5,487 bases of DNA. Origin: DAOUMF01 sp034411955 (GTDB taxonomy: Bacteria > Chloroflexota > Dehalococcoidia > SM23-28-2 > RBG-16-64-32). Below are positions 4,585 through 5,487 of this stretch, in pieces (position 1 is the first letter of the stretch; each line of letters starts with the position of its first letter). The notes under the pieces were generated by a model. The model saw only the letters and a program-made list of their open reading frames with translations, was not told where the DNA came from and did no database searches. The translations under genes were made by a program, and so were the position numbers. The stretch is from positions 1 through 5,487 of the forward strand of contig DAOUMF010000147.1 in assembly GCA_034411955.1 (NCBI GenBank), in the 5' to 3' direction.

Positions 4585-5487
4585 CGTTCCCTGCTCCACC
4601 TGCGCGAGAGAACATGTTCCCGTATCGCCCGCACCAGGCCCGGCATCGTGTGCTCCGAAGCCTCCACGTCCACCCGCAGGCCCAGCTCGCGGGCCGTCTG
4701 CGCCGTTATGGGGCCGATGCAGGCCACCAGCGGCTTGGGCTGAGGGGTCGCGCCGGGCTCAGGCGTCGTGGCACCCCCCACCACTGCTAGATTCCTTCGC
4801 GATGGTACCATTTCCCCCGCGCTGGCGTCCTCGCCGCTCAGAATGACACGAAAGTCGCCGCCGAGCAGCGCCGCCAGGTTGCGCACCGTCGACGACGAGG
4901 TGAAGGTGACGATGTCGATCCCGCCCTCCCGCAGCAGCGATAGCGCCTCCGCAGGCGCCTCCTTCGGCACGGCGGCGCGGTAGAGCGTGACCTCGTCGAC
5001 CTTTGCACCCAGGGCGCGCAGCCCTTCGACAAGCTCCGGCCGGGCGCCCTCGGCGCGGGGCACGAGCACGCGGTCGCCGGGGCGCAGGTGCGGCCGCAGC
5101 GCCTCCACGATGCCCTCGGCGACGTACTCCTCGGGGACGGCGTCGGCGACGATGCCGCGCTCCGCCAGGGCGTCCGCCGTCGCCGGGCCGATGGCGGCGG
5201 CCTTCGCACCGGCGAAGGCGCGGGCGTCCAGGCCGCGCTCCCGCATGAAGCCGAAGAACAGCTCCACGGCGTTGGCGCTGGTGAACACTGCCCAGCCGTA
5301 GGCGCCCGCGCGGAGGCCGTCCAGTGCTGCCTCCGCCGCCGCCTCGTCGATCGCGGGCTCGATCTCGATGACGGGCAGCTCGATGGGCACAGCGCCCTCC
5401 TCGGCGAGCAGCCGCGCCAGGGCGCTGGCCTGACGACGGGTGCGGGTGATGAGCACCCGCTTTCCGAACAGCGGCCGGTCCTCGAAC
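4581..5487 (-). CDS. hemD: Uroporphyrinogen-III synthase, 5'-partial, probable C-terminal domain of a CobA-HemD fusion
   Basis: The domain cyclises hydroxymethylbilane to uroporphyrinogen III with inversion of ring D, in the cytoplasm. The two-lobe HemD pattern is visible: GKRVLITRTRRQASAL at the start, VFTSANAVELFF, AAIGPATADALAERGI, the linker to RVLVPRAEGARPELVEGL, VTLYRAAVP, then VTFTSSSTVRNLAALL, ACIGPITAQTARELG and VEASEHTMPGLVRAI near the end. The frame stays open to the window edge. The GTG at 5456 is not the start: the in-frame residues before it read FEDRPLFGKR, the linker typical of proteins with an N-terminal uroporphyrinogen-III methyltransferase (CobA) domain. Between LLGGD and LVACIGP sits an unusual 40-residue stretch (4731-4853) where relatives have a loop of about ten. 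Most of it is encoded by a copy of the dispersed repeat found at 2754-2787. The stop overlaps the methyltransferase ATG (ATGA). Confidence 0.93.
   Translation of the reverse strand, partial: FEDRPLFGKRVLITRTRRQASALARLLAEEGAVPIELPVIEIEPAIDEAAAEAALDGLRAGAYGWAVFTSANAVELFFGFMRERGLDARAFAGAKAAAIGPATADALAERGIVADAVPEEYVAEGIVEALRPHLRPGDRVLVPRAEGARPELVEGLRALGAKVDEVTLYRAAVPKEAPAEALSLLREGGIDIVTFTSSSTVRNLAALLGGDFRVILSGEDASAGEMVPSRRNLAVVGGATTPEPGATPQPKPLVACIGPITAQTARELGLRVDVEASEHTMPGLVRAIREHVLSRRWSRER
4789..4848 (-). repeat. Dispersed palindromic repeat, copy C, in frame inside hemD
   Basis: On the plus strand AGATTCCTTCGC (4789-4800) and CTCAGAATGACA (4837-4848) match the two ends of copy A at 2754-2787. 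A longer core lies between them and includes the self-complementary ATGGTACCAT (4802-4811). The open frame continues through, giving VILSGEDASAGEM and then VPSRRNLA in the protein. It coincides with the extra loop of HemD, so it is read as an inserted repeat tolerated by the protein. Confidence 0.7.

Noticed and set aside
4585..4599. GTG at 4599 as methyltransferase start
   Set aside because: The ATG at 4584 gives an ATGA overlap like the next junction and has a better placed GGAG; the extra five residues add nothing family-like.
5454..5456. GTG at 5456 as hemD start
   Set aside because: It lies inside the conserved GKRVLITR block and the frame stays open with linker-like residues up to the window edge.

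Overview
The window is a high-GC (by eye about 65%), densely packed stretch in which every supported gene lies on the minus strand, so the transcription order runs from position 5487 down to position 1. It is a tetrapyrrole (heme/siroheme/cobalamin precursor) biosynthesis cluster using the C5 (glutamate) route: uroporphyrinogen-III synthase (hemD, cut by the right edge and probably the C-terminal half of a CobA-HemD fusion), a class I SAM-dependent methyltransferase, porphobilinogen synthase (hemB), a HAD-family hydrolase, a REP-associated tyrosine transposase (RAYT) and glutamate-1-semialdehyde aminomutase (hemL). The gene set, high GC and probable CobA-HemD fusion suit a Chloroflexota (Dehalococcoidia-like) or deep Firmicutes-like environmental bacterium; this is a guess from protein style, not a placement.

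Layout: hemD, the methyltransferase and hemB are joined by two 4-base ATGA stop/start overlaps, the mark of a translationally coupled operon. A 164-base gap after hemB is filled with repeats: two oppositely oriented copies of a dispersed palindromic element bounded by CATTCTGA / AATCT ends, flanked by short CACAGAT/CATCTGTG words. The HAD gene follows. Next comes a RAYT gene bracketed by two inverted REP hairpins, whose reading frame runs through the second hairpin and overlaps the hemL start by 8 bases. Past hemL, positions 1-89 hold a good sigma70-type promoter pointing left out of the window.

Function: HemL makes 5-aminolevulinate, HemB condenses two of these into porphobilinogen, and HemD closes hydroxymethylbilane to uroporphyrinogen III; a fused CobA domain would draw that product into siroheme/B12. 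HemA and HemC are not in the window and probably lie to the right. The methyltransferase and the HAD hydrolase have no assigned substrate.

The most interesting theme is repeat colonisation of a core biosynthetic operon. A copy of the same repeat family found between hemB and the HAD gene appears to sit in frame inside hemD, as part of an insertion of roughly 30-40 residues. A different 21-base palindrome appears to sit in frame inside hemB. The RAYT and its REP pair occupy the hemL upstream region. In-frame palindromic insertions in housekeeping genes recall the Rickettsia palindromic elements, but in an apparently unrelated genome. All family assignments are from reading the sequence and memory; no searches were run.
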